From Euclidia mi (taxonomy: Eukaryota; Arthropoda; Insecta; Lepidoptera; Erebidae): DNA of 64,000 nucleotides. The notes under the pieces were generated by a model. That model saw only the letters and a program-made list of their open reading frames with translations. It did no database searches and was not told the DNA's origin. This document shows, in pieces, positions 32,516 to 43,495 of the stretch. Numbering within the stretch: position 1 is the stretch's first letter; each line of letters begins with the position of its first letter. The position numbers and the translations under genes were made by a program. The DNA is taken from NCBI GenBank assembly GCA_944739405.2, contig OX123197.2, forward strand, positions 53,234,047 through 53,298,046. Direction: 5' to 3'.

Positions 32516-33980
32516 TGAATGTTTGTAGAGTCCCCCGTAACATAGGAGTATTTCCATTACTTATGACATGCATATACTTAGTCTTTACCTTGACTACATA
32601 TATGTATAGGTTTAAAATATAATGTTTTAAACAAAATTTTCAAGAAAGAAAAATATTTAATTAAATTTTCTAACTCCGAGTTCGAACCGAGTCGAGGGTG
32701 CAATTCATCAAAAAGAGTTGGAAGTTCTTCTAGTCATATCTTGTTACGGAAAGTTCTAAAAAGTGTTGAAAAATCTTATAGCTATTCACGCGGGATAAAA
32801 TCTGCCTTAGGAAACAAGTTCTGTGATCCAAATACAGCGATCCTAACTAGTTGCCTCGAAACTATGCGTCATTTGAGCTGGTAGCTTAAACTTTAAGTTT
32901 AAAGAATTAAATTAATAGGTGTTACTCTAAAGCGACTTATAGAAAAGCAAAGTGATCGACATAGTCTAAAGAATTAGAAAGCTGAAGTGGAGTTGGCCAC
33001 ATTTGTCGCATAACCGACAAAAGTTGGAGTAGTCGTGTTCAATCATTTGACTAGATGGAGTGATGACTAGACATCAGAGAAGCCTATATGCCGCAGTCTA
33101 CTACGGTGGGCTGAGAATAATGAGGTGATTTTTATTACTGTACAAGTGGATGACCGTTTGAAAGTAGCTACAGTTGCACATTTTTTAATTTCATCGTTTT
33201 TGACTGATCCTTTGGGAATAATGGTATTGAGGTCCAAACAAGATAAAAAAAATGTATTTATGTTGATTGTATTTTTTATATACGCATCCAAAAACTAATT
33301 TGAAAGCGCCATGCAAATTTAGTCATAATTATCACTTAGAAAATCAACATACTGAAACGATATCGCAGGCAGACGTATTTATATTTTAAACTCCTGTTAA
33401 TGCATTTCATAGCGATAAATTTAATAAAATAACTGACATTACATTTAAGCCGTATGGTTGTAATAATTATAGTAGTTTCTAGATCATTGATTTTACTTTT
33501 ATAAATATATCTCAATATTTACAAATCTATCCAAATAAAGTATAACCAAAGCAATAACCAGACATAGAAGGTACACAAATATTAAATTTCCAAACATCCG
33601 TCCGGATATCCGCGCCGGTGCAACTCTTCCAACTTGAACGATTTACGTTTTCTTCGCGTTTTATTACTTCGTTTTATCTCCAGACCGACGTTCAGATTAG
33701 ATAAACAGCAGCTAAGGGGTGTTCTTCGAATTTAGCGTGTAATAAACTAAAACAATGCTAGAATGCGTGATTGGTGAGGAATTTTTCGCCTCCGAAATGT
33801 GTTTTGTGATTTAAAATTAAGAAGTGAAATGAGAAGTGGAATGCTTATATAATTTGTGCGGCTTAATATATGTATGTGCATACGAGGTATACAAGGTTAT
33901 TTATAAAATCTAGGCACCTGTAAATAATAATAGTTATAGCTCTCCTTTCGACCCAAGAATCGAATCCTTGTTCTGTTTAA
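32516..33980. other. Non-coding, no recognised feature
   Basis: AT-rich; no gene seen. gtagtttctagatcattgat near 33473 resembles the PLE 3' region but is too short to call. Confidence 0.45.
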
Positions 33981-33984
33981 AAAG

Positions 33985-34172
33985 GACTGTAAAAGATCTT
34001 CATGACAGCCGGGACCATCAGTTTTACATGTTCTCCAAGGCGCGGGGCAAACGATAAGTAATAGTAATAACATTTAATATCCACATCATTCCAACAAGTC
34101 AGTGGTGAGCGTGGATTCGAATTCTATACTCATAGTAGTGTATTGGTATCTCCACTAGGCTATCGCCGTCAA
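33985..34172 (-). mobile_element. SINE-A 5' half
   Basis: On the minus strand: gcgatagcctagtggagata, a B-box-like gaattcgaatccacg, and a block complementary to gacagccgggaccat. The 3' half is missing. Confidence 0.7.
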
Positions 34173-34765
34173 GAATCGCATCATCTGTTCTAAAGATCAT
34201 GATGTAAATTTATTCTACAGGATAAACGAGATAGTCTACAAAATATAGCTTTTAAAATTCTATAAATCAATGTCACCCTAACGTATGGTGTGGCCACAGA
34301 TTAAAATAAGGCCCTAGATAATATAATTCCAGGCTATGACGTCGTTTGCTTGCAAAGAAGCAATTTATCAAAAAAGTTGAAGGTAGTTTCTAGTCGTTTT
34401 CTCGTTGGATAAAACGCTCTTTTCGTGGCCACTTACTTTATTTAGTCTTTAGTTTTATTTAGCAAACTTTTTTACACTCACTGCGAACATTGCGGTGTCT
34501 TGATTAAATTTAAATGTTATTACTAAACTATATATGTGTATTCTTCTTTTATTCGTTGATTTAATAATTGCAACTTTACGAACTCAGCTAATATGGGAGT
34601 AGTTTTATTTTAGGAAGAAAGGGGCTATGTTTAAGATTAAACTTCACGTTAAAAAGGATAAGGTAGTAGAGCCTTGATGATTTCAGCATGAATGGGCGGC
34701 TCGACCGGGGATGTACTATCCTCTCACAGAAATTCGACGTAAAGTAACGGTACCTAAACTGTTGC
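34173..34765. other. Non-coding, no recognised feature
   Basis: No gene seen. Confidence 0.5.
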
Positions 34766-34769
34766 GTTT

Positions 34770-34976
34770 CGTTCGGTGAGTGAGAGTGCCGGAGGTCCCA
34801 TCCCCTATTCCTTCTCCCTCCCTCATCCCACTCCTCCCTCATCCCACTCCTCTTTCTATCCCTTTTTCCAACCCAAGGGGCGGCAACGCACTTGTTGCTT
34901 GTGTCTATGGGCGGCGGTAATTGCTTACCATCAGGCGATCCGTCAGCTCGTTTGTCACCTTTTACTATTAAAAAAA
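34770..34976 (+). repeat. LINE 3' untranslated region copy
   Basis: gtgccggaggtcccatcccc, a pyrimidine-rich stretch with ctcatcccactcctccc twice, then ggggcggcaacgcacttgt, taccatcaggcgatccgtc and an A-rich end. It matches the 3' tail of the LINE at 31639 and, inverted, 50783-50970. Confidence 0.7.
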
Positions 34977-36600
34977 GTTGTGTTCATAAAAAGAAACATA
35001 GATGTTGCAAAAGAAAACAAAACAATTTTAAGCTTTATATTCTTTAAATTTACTATCACGATGTCCTCTTCAATAAATAGAAATAGTAATATGTGAAATC
35101 AAAATATGTATAAAGAAAAAAAAATTGATACATTTTTGTGATACATTTTGATTTGCGTGTATTTGATCCTCCAATACCGTGCACTATTAATTAAAACATT
35201 ATTGCTCCCTCGTATTTTGTGAATGCCTACAATTGTTATAATCGAATTTTATCTCAAGACAAATAAATAAAAAACTAACGTTATTTTACTAATAAACCGT
35301 CAACTAGACAAATCTTTGTATTCTTTGAGAAAGTTGTGTAGACTATTTGATTATTATCTAGCATCAGATTTACTACAGTGCATATAATATATACTTCTAT
35401 ACAATTTTAAACATCTTAGTGACAAAGTCTGACGCAAAAACTAGCTTCAACGTTTTATTCATGCTCCTCTCGTAATTAGGTTGAAACAAGAGTACTCATA
35501 AGTGTTCGCCACCAAAATTTAAATTAAACTTAACTAATATTATCTTAGCTCAAATGAAATTACTTGTGGATAATCTGCCACAGCCACGCTATTCCAATTA
35601 GAGTAGCAAAGTTTACCTTAATGTTTACATCACGTACATTACTAAATTAAATTGCATTGCTGCTTTTACAAAGAAATAATACGAGTATCACTTACAAAAA
35701 TCAGTAAATGCCAACCAAACCAACTTATCAAAAGATAAGTGCCGTTCAGATTGCTTCATAGATAGAATCACACTTTGTTCTTTTATTGAATTTATCTGGA
35801 TGATAATACCTATCCAGAAGTGTTGAGTTTACTGATAAGTTTGACAGGCATCCAGTGAAATTATATAGTAGGATTATCCATCTTTTTACTTGATACACGT
35901 CAGAAGCCGAGCTTTGTCGCTAGTATTATACAGGTTCATTGCAGTGATCTCTTAAAAGAAATTATGAAATGTTAGTGAAAATATTGAAAGCACGCCCACG
36001 TATTAATGTCTGTACCAAAATTAAATAATTTCAGGGCAACATTACTCTATGAGTCTTGGGTGTGGAACAGAGTTACTCTAAAATCGTGGGAGTAACTGCG
36101 GGTTCAGCTAGTATTATATTAGGATGAATAGTATAAAACTTAACCCTGTCTGATTTAAATAAAATCTAGGTTTCATAGCTGCGATACATGTACAACATGT
36201 GGGGCATAGGTTTATTTTGATGACTATACCTACAGTCAGACATACAGATAAACTGTAATTGCTGTCTATAATTTGCATTGTAAAGACCATTAGCTCTAGC
36301 TAAGCATTATAGAATATTAGTCATAAGAACTATTTCTCCATAGTAAATTCATTGTAGATGAGTTTCTAGTTTCAATGGAGATACCATGATGAATTCCCGC
36401 TTATAATTATTTGATATAGTTACTACTACCTTGCAGGTATTTGAATGCATCATACAGGAGTTTAGGGAACTTGCATTCTACTTGAATAGTTGAAACCTGA
36501 GAGGTGGTTGTTAATAATTTGAAGTGATTGCAGCATAGCCCATAAAAGGGGCTAAATATAACCTCGGGTTCAAGCTTTAGGCCCGCACAGATTAATTTTA
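34977..36600. other. Non-coding; short repeat fragment
   Basis: No gene seen. The 36050-36115 stretch (gtaactgcgggttcagctag) resembles the end of a dispersed repeat. Confidence 0.5.
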
Positions 36601-36624
36601 GAAGTGATGTGCATGTTCAATGTT

Positions 36625-36700
36625 AATTGACGCTTGCTAAACGGTGAAGGAAGACATCGTAAGGTAGCCTGTATGTATGAAAGAATAATGTTCGTGAAAG
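36625..36700 (+). repeat. LINE 3'-tail fragment
   Basis: ttgctaaacggtgaaggaag matches the block at 52235 (ttgctaaatggtgaaggaaa), the start of a lepidopteran LINE tail. It is quickly lost. Confidence 0.45.
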
Positions 36701-36927
36701 CCATGTGAAGTTCGGCAACTCGCAATTGGTGAGCGCTATGGTCTGCTGTCTTACACTTCCTATAAATTTACTAAAGAGGTCCGTGCCTAGCAGAATTACA
36801 GTGTATCTACAACTTCATAATGATTTAAAATCTCTATTCTTTACAACACTGCTTGAGGCTAGTGCTATCCCAGAAGAGAGTTCTCGCTTCGGACAGCAGA
36901 TTCCAAAGGATGACGAACAAAAATAGT

Positions 36928-36986
36928 GTGTAAATATAACGAAGGAGCAAACGGTACCACCGTTTGCTCCTTCGTTATATTTACAC
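36928..36986. repeat. Perfect 28 bp hairpin
   Basis: Arms at 36928-36955 and 36959-36986 are exact complements around a three-base loop (acc). The stem core is gaaggagcaaacggt / accgtttgctccttc. It is not part of any repeat noticed in this window. Confidence 0.97.
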
Positions 36987-36989
36987 TAC

Positions 36990-37595
36990 TCTTTCTAGAC
37001 TCGCTGAATGATCGTGCATTGTGTTGTGGATCGGTTTGTAGCTAGCTCATGATAAAGTTAATCACACCATTACATGTTATATAATTATGTATACTATGTG
37101 GAATAAGTTGTCGCAATAAATTATTTAAAGTTACCATTGATACATGTCTTGATCTAGAGCGGAAGAGGTACCGTAATCAACCTCTCCCCAACCGCAAATC
37201 TGGACGTCAGAGATCGCGTTATGATATCCAGTTATACGTAGTACGTACGTGGCTACGTAGGTGCGTAGAGTGTAAAGCCTCCAGATGCTCTGTGTGTGAA
37301 TGGGACCACTCTGTTTCCGACCAGTAACGGGCTGTGGAAGTTTTGCAATGAGATATTCTGTATATATAATTGAAGTTCAATTTAACCATGGGTAATTAGA
37401 TGAGACCTGCTACTAGAGTTTTGCACCACGTATACAAATCATATAGGTTTTCTTATTACCCAGCTACAGAAAAAGGGAGCCCTGGGCAGCTTGATTCCTT
37501 CAACTTAGCTAATTAAAGTTATAAGGCATCAATGTTCCTTCTTACTAATCAAGCGACTTACTCCCAGAAATGCCGAAGACTGGGTTAAGTGGAAA
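36990..37595. other. Non-coding, no recognised feature
   Basis: No gene seen. Confidence 0.45.
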
Positions 37596-37599
37596 ATAT

Positions 37600-37672
37600 T
37601 AAGCGGAAAAGCGGACCACAAGTTCCAGGGCGGAGGTTTTGGAGTGCGACTGGGATAGCGCTAGGATGATAA
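37600..37672 (+). mobile_element. SINE-A 3' fragment
   Basis: agcggaccacaagttccagg to gactgggatagcgctaggat corresponds to the last part of SINE-A. Confidence 0.55.
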
Positions 37673-38560
37673 TAATGTTCCTTCATACCAATCAATGTCC
37701 AAATCATAACAATTCATCGAGTCGCTAATTTACCTGCGGCTTATTTCAAAACTGTGAGCGTTTCAAAACGAACGATTACGGAAAAGCCAAATCATACAAA
37801 CTAAGTGTGACAGATCAATTTTTTTATACATACCTACTAATGACATCACAAATCAAATGCATATCTGGCTTTGTCTATTTACCATGCTTAATGATATAGT
37901 TCGATGTTCAATTATATTCTGAATTTCATCATCAGCTTTATATATTAGCCTCATGAAACATCAAATTCAGCCTTACTTTGAAATTAACTTGTCTAGCGCT
38001 AAATGAGCATGTATGTTTACTAAGCAACTGGCTAAATTGCGCTGAGTTTGATATATCAAGCGTGTAAGGAACTGAGCAGCAAATTAGTTAAGCAACCGTG
38101 TTGAAATTTTGAATCGGGTTGAGCCTTGTTATGTTGGTAAGAAGACGGTTCATGTTTGATTGAATCATGAAAATGAACAAAAATGATCATTTAAATAGAT
38201 GATTTAATTTACGACCATATCTGTCTAAGTTTGTTAGGATGTATAGATGATTGAAATAGAGTACAATTGTAATAATTAGAAATAAATGTGTCAAGTTTAT
38301 GTTTGATTGTATAATGTATGTTTAAACTAATGTACTGTATATTTGCATGCCATTTGGTCGAAAACAAAATGATACATTATAATGCCAATGTAATACCTGT
38401 ATTCGCAAATAAAGACATTATAATTATGTTTGTTACTTTTGATGTCAAAGGTACTAAACGGATTTCGATGAAACAATGATTCGTAGTCGATCGCAGACAG
38501 CAGCCGAAGGCAACGTGTCAACGGGACATAATTATGTGCTATCTATGTATTTCAATGAAA
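37673..38560. other. Non-coding, no recognised feature
   Basis: No gene seen. Confidence 0.5.
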
Positions 38561-38580
38561 TACTTTCCGTAGCGACCGAC

Positions 38581-38636
38581 ACGTCGTCTACGGCGCGACG
38601 CAACGAGGTGTCGCTACGACGCGCCGTAGACGGCGT
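38581..38636. repeat. GC-rich hairpin
   Basis: acgtcgtctacggcgcg (38581-38597) pairs with cgcgccgtagacggcgt (38620-38636) with one mismatch, around a 22-base loop. The block is strikingly CpG-rich in an AT-rich setting and may be the core of a small MITE. Confidence 0.85.
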
Positions 38637-38699
38637 TCCCACATCAGTATTACCGGACTTATTACGTGTTGCTGCGACATGAAGCGCTGAAATGTCGTC

Positions 38700-39280
38700 T
38701 GCTGCTCCAGTCGGCTACGACTTTAATATAGCTAAAACATTAAAATAGCACATAGGCTTCCTTCTGTCCCAATAACTGACCCACATGCGAGTGAAGCCAC
38801 GGGCAGAGGCTAGGATTATGTGAAAAAAGTTAAAGCTTATATTTGTCTCTCACTGTCAGTTGGTTATTATGACTGTTTAAAGTATGGTCAGTGTGTCATT
38901 ACCATTCATGTATAATAATTATACAATTATTGTTTACATCACAAAAACAAACTTTCATCCCAATAAAAAAATATTCCCAAATCACGCAAAAGAAATCGAA
39001 TCTCAACGCTGTATCAACAAAGTGACATCTAAAACTATCACACTACGCTTTAACTCAAAAAAATTAAATCAACTAACACAACTAATTACCACACAACATC
39101 ACAAAATCCCAAATCAGTAAAGAGAGGCCAAGTCCTCGTCCAACGTTGTTTTAATTATAATATTTTCCATGGGGAGTTTAAGCGTCGGTTGATTTATGAG
39201 CCAATTTCTCCATTGTTGCAAGAATAAAACATAATCTAACCACTTCGTTATACAAGTTTAGTATGTTAACTGAGCTATTG
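38700..39280. other. Non-coding, no recognised feature
   Basis: No supportable gene. Confidence 0.45.
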
Positions 39281-39405
39281 AAAGCCATAATATTTTGCCT
39301 ATATTTTAAGCGAGCTTTATGAAATATGGACGCTGTGAATTTAATTTTGTTCGTGAATGAGTACGAGTAGGAAGTGTTCTAGTTGTGGGTTTTTAATTTA
39401 TCGTG

Positions 39406-39433
39406 AAGATGAGTTTATATAACGTGGAGAAGG
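39406..39433 (+). CDS. Candidate tiny first coding exon (MSLYNVEK)
   Basis: gtgaagatgagtttatataac encodes MSLYN from ATG at about 39410, then VEK, and is followed immediately by gtatgttc, a strong splice-donor match. This would be an eight-codon first exon. The product is not recognised and no second exon is identified within the window. Chance ATG-plus-donor combinations are common, so this is weak. Confidence 0.15.
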
Positions 39434-40140
39434 TATGTTCTTTTAATTTTTTTATTTTAACGAATATTATAGTAATATAGGAGTTATAAAAGATAGTTCA
39501 TGTTCATGTAAGTATAAAGGGTATTTTGAGAATGGCTCCACATACTGGTATTAATAATTTCGCAGTCTACTGCTGGGTATAGACTCTTCTAATTTGCATC
39601 GCAGTAGCATTGTGAATCAGACGGAAAATTCGACTCACATATATTATTCGCTAGCCATAAAAGTAGCTTTTAGGGTTCAATGTCGAGATTTCCATCTCTT
39701 CCCAAAGATATGAATTTGTTCCGCATGTTTTCCATAGTTGCCTTTTTGGGATTTAATGTTTAATTTTTCGTTTGCTAAATTATACAAGAAAACTTTACGA
39801 GGAAATCTGCAAGTATGAGTGTAATCTATAATGCTCTTGAATGCTATTGTATCTGCTAACTATCGTTATATAAGCTCGTAGCCCAGAAGTAGGTAAAGCA
39901 GATTATACACTGGGCAACAGGTGGACACATGCTTTTTATTTCATCTACCGCTTATGAGGTTTGAATTTGCATTGCCTATTTTAGTCTATGAGGTTTACCT
40001 AAGAGATGATTGTAATGGCAAAATATGAGTGCCGCAATCACATCTCACCTTACAATGTTTGAAGATTCTATACATCCCTGGTTGCTCAAGATATCAATGT
40101 ACTCAGACTAACGATCAAAAATATATCCTGAGCAGTTTAA
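39434..40140. other. Non-coding, no recognised feature
   Basis: No gene seen. Confidence 0.5.
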
Positions 40141-40144
40141 ACTT

Positions 40145-40365
40145 GTAATTTTCCGTACAATTATATAAAATCCTTACGTTACTGACTGACTGACAGACAA
40201 CGTACAGGCGAAACTATTGAGCGTAAGAGGCCAGAACTTAGCATGTATGTTACTTGGGAAGAGTAGGGGTGCACTAAGAGAGGATTTGTGGCAATTCTTT
40301 CCCTAAATTGGAGGGTGAAAATGACCTGGAAAGGCGGTGCCACGGGCAAAGTCTAGAACAAAATA
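40145..40365 (-). repeat. Dispersed repeat X
   Basis: On the plus strand cgttactgactgactgacag to ggcggtgccacgggcaaagt is the reverse complement of the X family, including aacttagcatgtatgttact. Confidence 0.65.
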
Positions 40366-41125
40366 AACCCGTAAGAAATTATATATTCATCCAATTATAC
40401 AAAAATCATAGTTCCCGCCCATAAACTGAATACTGACATGACAGAATGTAGATACATTACATCCCACAAAACATCTCATTATCATTCCAATGATCGTTAC
40501 ATATAGGTAACTCATTGCAAATCACACACACAATGTTATTGTGAAATTAAAGCGAACCGGCTTTTACCACGTCATTGTTTAGCAAACATAATAAAAAAGT
40601 TAAAAAAAAAACACATAACATATTTACGTATAGAGTCACAGGTTAGGAACTTTTACAATACGTCATGGCCGAGATAAGTGTGAAATAAAAATTATACGCT
40701 TTTTTTTTTAGTTGGCAACCCCGTGTAGAGTTTGTGAACTGACTCTAGGGTGGCGCTAGATTTACGTAACTTAGAGAGTTGGACAATTTACAGATATTAT
40801 TTTAGGAAGTTGGACTGGCTGTTGTTTTAAATCGATCTTGTCCTGCATATGGATGTCTATTCTCTTGTTTAAACTGTTGTATTTTTGAGTAACTAGTATG
40901 TTTTACTAGACTGACACTCCATAATACCTGTAAAAGATAACTTTGCCATGTAGCGTTCACAGATTAACAATAGTCCAGAATTTAGACGTCAATTAGCACG
41001 TTAATCATACCTGAATACTAAATCGTAATAGAGCTGTTGCCTACTATCAAATCAATGAATGAATTGTTTTCTGTATACCGATATAAAATTTTGCAACATA
41101 GCCGAAACAATTTTTTTTAATTTAT
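40366..41125. other. Non-coding, no recognised feature
   Basis: No gene seen. Confidence 0.5.
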
Positions 41126-41129
41126 TGTT

Positions 41130-41290
41130 TTCTATTTAAGCTAAAATTTCGCATGTATGTTCCTTGGGGACCGTAGCGCTGCACTAAGATAATAATTTGA
41201 TTTCCCGATATTTCCACAGGATAAGTAAGAAACAGTTAATTTAAAATAAAAGTGTAACTGATATAACGACAGGATCCTCTAGTTAATCTA
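41130..41290 (-). repeat. Dispersed repeat X, partial
   Basis: aaatttcgcatgtatgttcc to gatatttccacaggataag matches X in reverse. The conserved ctgactgactgac end is missing. Confidence 0.5.
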
Positions 41291-41712
41291 GTTACAAAAT
41301 AATATGAAAAATCGGCTTCAAACTTCGTTCATCAATCTTAAACGGGATAGAACAATAACTACATATAGTCCTTCTTAACAAAAACAGAAAGGAGAAATAC
41401 CAAATACGGCCTGTAGCGGCCAGAAAGTTGTGAATCGTTGAAATTAAACATATAATTTTTAAAATGTATACATCGTTTTCGTTTCTTGATAGAGGTTCGG
41501 TGAAAGCTTTTAGTTTTTAAAGATTATTATTTTGAATAGGCTATGGTAATAGCGAATGAATGTCATATGTTGCCAGCATTAAAAATAAAATGAAGTATGT
41601 TAGGCAGAATTTGTTTTAAGGAAATAATATTTTTATTATTATATTAGAAAACAATATCTTTTATTTACTTTATAAATATATTTGTAAAAAGAATCAAGAA
41701 ATATATAATTTA
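41291..41712. other. Non-coding, no recognised feature
   Basis: No gene seen. Confidence 0.5.
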
Positions 41713-42771
41713 CTAGCTGACCCAGCGAACTCCGTATCGCCTTTTTAAGAGTTGTTATTTAATTCCCTTTTTTCCAAGCCCCTTTTCCAAAGTTACCATT
41801 GATTTAGCGCTTAATCTCTTATCATTTCAGAGTCTATAAGTGATGAACAAACAAACATAGATTTATATATAATATTGAATTACCCATTCCTTAAAATATC
41901 GGATACGATACCCATATCGACTTTAAAAATATCACGTTCGCCATCTTTGATTTCCTATCCGCCATCTTTGATCACGCAATAGATGTTGTATTTGGATTCT
42001 CCATCCCTTGAATCATTAGAGACGATACCCATATTGATTTTTTTAATTTTTCCCATCCGCCATCTTTGATTTCCCATCCACCATCTTGAATCACGAAACA
42101 GATGTTGTATTTGGATTCCCCATTCCTTTTAACATCGCAGACGATACCAATATTGTTTTTTTTAATTTTTCCCATCGGCCATCTTTGATTTCCCATCCGC
42201 CATCTTTGATCACGAAATAGATGTTGTATTTCGATTCCCCACCCCTTAAAATATCGAAGGCGATACCCATATTGATTTTAAAATTTTTCTCATCCGCCAT
42301 CTTTGATTTCCCGTCCACCGTCTTGGATCACTAAATAAATTTTATATTATTAATCAGCGTCCCGAAAATCTCGAAAACGATACCCATATAGATTGTATCC
42401 TGTTCGTTTAGCCTTTTTTTACCTTTGACCCAACCCTCCCCTTTCTCGTTTGACCATTTTATTATTTTTGTCTGGCCCCTAAAAGTTGTGGCGTAATTGT
42501 ATATAGCCTATAGCCTTCCGGAATAATTGGGCTATCATAGGCAATTTTTAAAATCCAACTGCATGTTCCTGAGATTAGCCGACATTATCTTTTAGTCTTT
42601 ATAGCCTTTTGCCCGGCCCCAAAGGGTCGAAGCGTTATGTTATATAGCCTATAGCCTTACGGAATAACTGGGCTATCGTATACAAAAATATTGTTTCAGA
42701 TCCGACCGGTAGTTTCTAAGATTAGCACGTTCAAACAAACAAACTTTTCCGCTTTATTATATTAGTATAGA
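41713..42771 (+). repeat. Large dispersed repeat with internal tandem blocks
   Basis: Begins ctagctgacccagcgaactc and ends ttattatattagtatag, both typical borders of lepidopteran non-autonomous elements. Inside are a 119 bp tandem array (41881-42356) and two copies of a roughly 150 bp block (gcctatagccttccggaata / gcctatagccttacggaata). No protein signature. Confidence 0.65.
41881..42356 (+). repeat. 119 bp tandem repeat, four units
   Basis: Units start at about 41881, 42000, 42119 and 42238. Each contains gatacccatattgattt-like, ccgccatctttgatttcc and agatgttgtatttggattc blocks. The minus-strand ORFs across it simply translate the repeat (DGGWEIKDGGWEK). Confidence 0.9.
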
Positions 42772-42786
42772 TATGCGAACAATTTC
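42772..42786 (+). repeat. SINE-A target-site duplication, left
   Basis: atatgcgaacaattt matches 43160-43174 exactly. Confidence 0.92.
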
Positions 42787-43159
42787 GGCAGCGATAGCCT
42801 AGTGGAGATACCAACGGACTGCCATGCAGAGGGTATCGGGTTCGAATCCACGGCGCGCACCACTGACTTTTCAAAGTTAAGTGCGTATTGAATTATTAAT
42901 TATCGCTTGTCCCGTGCCTCGGAGAGCACGTTAAGCCGTTGGTCCCGGCTGTCATGAAGATCTTTGGCAGTCGTTATAGGGCGTCAGTACCTCTTAAGTA
43001 AACTGACACTAGTCTAAACCATGGAATATCGCTATCCCTTCGGGTTGCGGAGGTCAGACAGGCAGTCGCTCCGTGGAAAAGCTAATATTCAGCCAAATCC
43101 GGTTAGACTAGAAAGCCGACCCCAGGTTGAGACTGGGATAACGCTAGGAGGATGATGAG
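42787..43159 (+). mobile_element. SINE-A, full length
   Basis: 373 bp from cggcagcgatagcctagtgg (A box) through the B box gggttcgaatccacg, cggagagcacgttaagccgt and caggcagtcgctccgtgg to gggataacgctaggaggatg and a gatgatgag tail. It is flanked by a perfect 15 bp target duplication. This is the best SINE-A reference here. Confidence 0.93.
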
Positions 43160-43495
43160 ATATGCGAACAATTTAATCAACGTGCACAATATGACATTAT
43201 GTAGGTATGACGTGACAGTACTGACAGATATGCGATAGCACATGCGCAACAATCAATTATCAGCGCATGCGTTCTTACTTCCAAGAGGTAAATTTGTGCC
43301 GTACAAACTGCTACCCTCCCTACAGTCCCTCCCAGTTTAATTTTTACAACTTATGGTAGCCTTTATCCGTCTCCACGGTCCAATATATGTATCTCTATAT
43401 TAAAATTCAACAAAATTGGTTCAGCCATTTTAGCGTGAAAACGGAACATACATACATACACAATTTCGAATTCATAATATTATAAGTAGGGATTA
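43160..43495 (+). repeat. Dispersed repeat Z, copy 2
   Basis: Contains cacatgcgcaacaatcaatt, cgcatgcgttcttacttcca, cttatggtagcctttatccg and the tail ttcataatattataagtagg. The SINE-A at 42787 inserted into its left part. Confidence 0.75.

Noticed and set aside
41972..42318. Minus-strand ORFs of 74-75 codons with repeated DGGWEIKDG motifs
   Set aside because: They are translations of the 119 bp tandem repeat; the open frame follows from the repeat unit.
41881..42356. CRISPR-like regular spacing
   Set aside because: The units are continuous 119 bp tandem repeats without spacers, in a eukaryotic genome.
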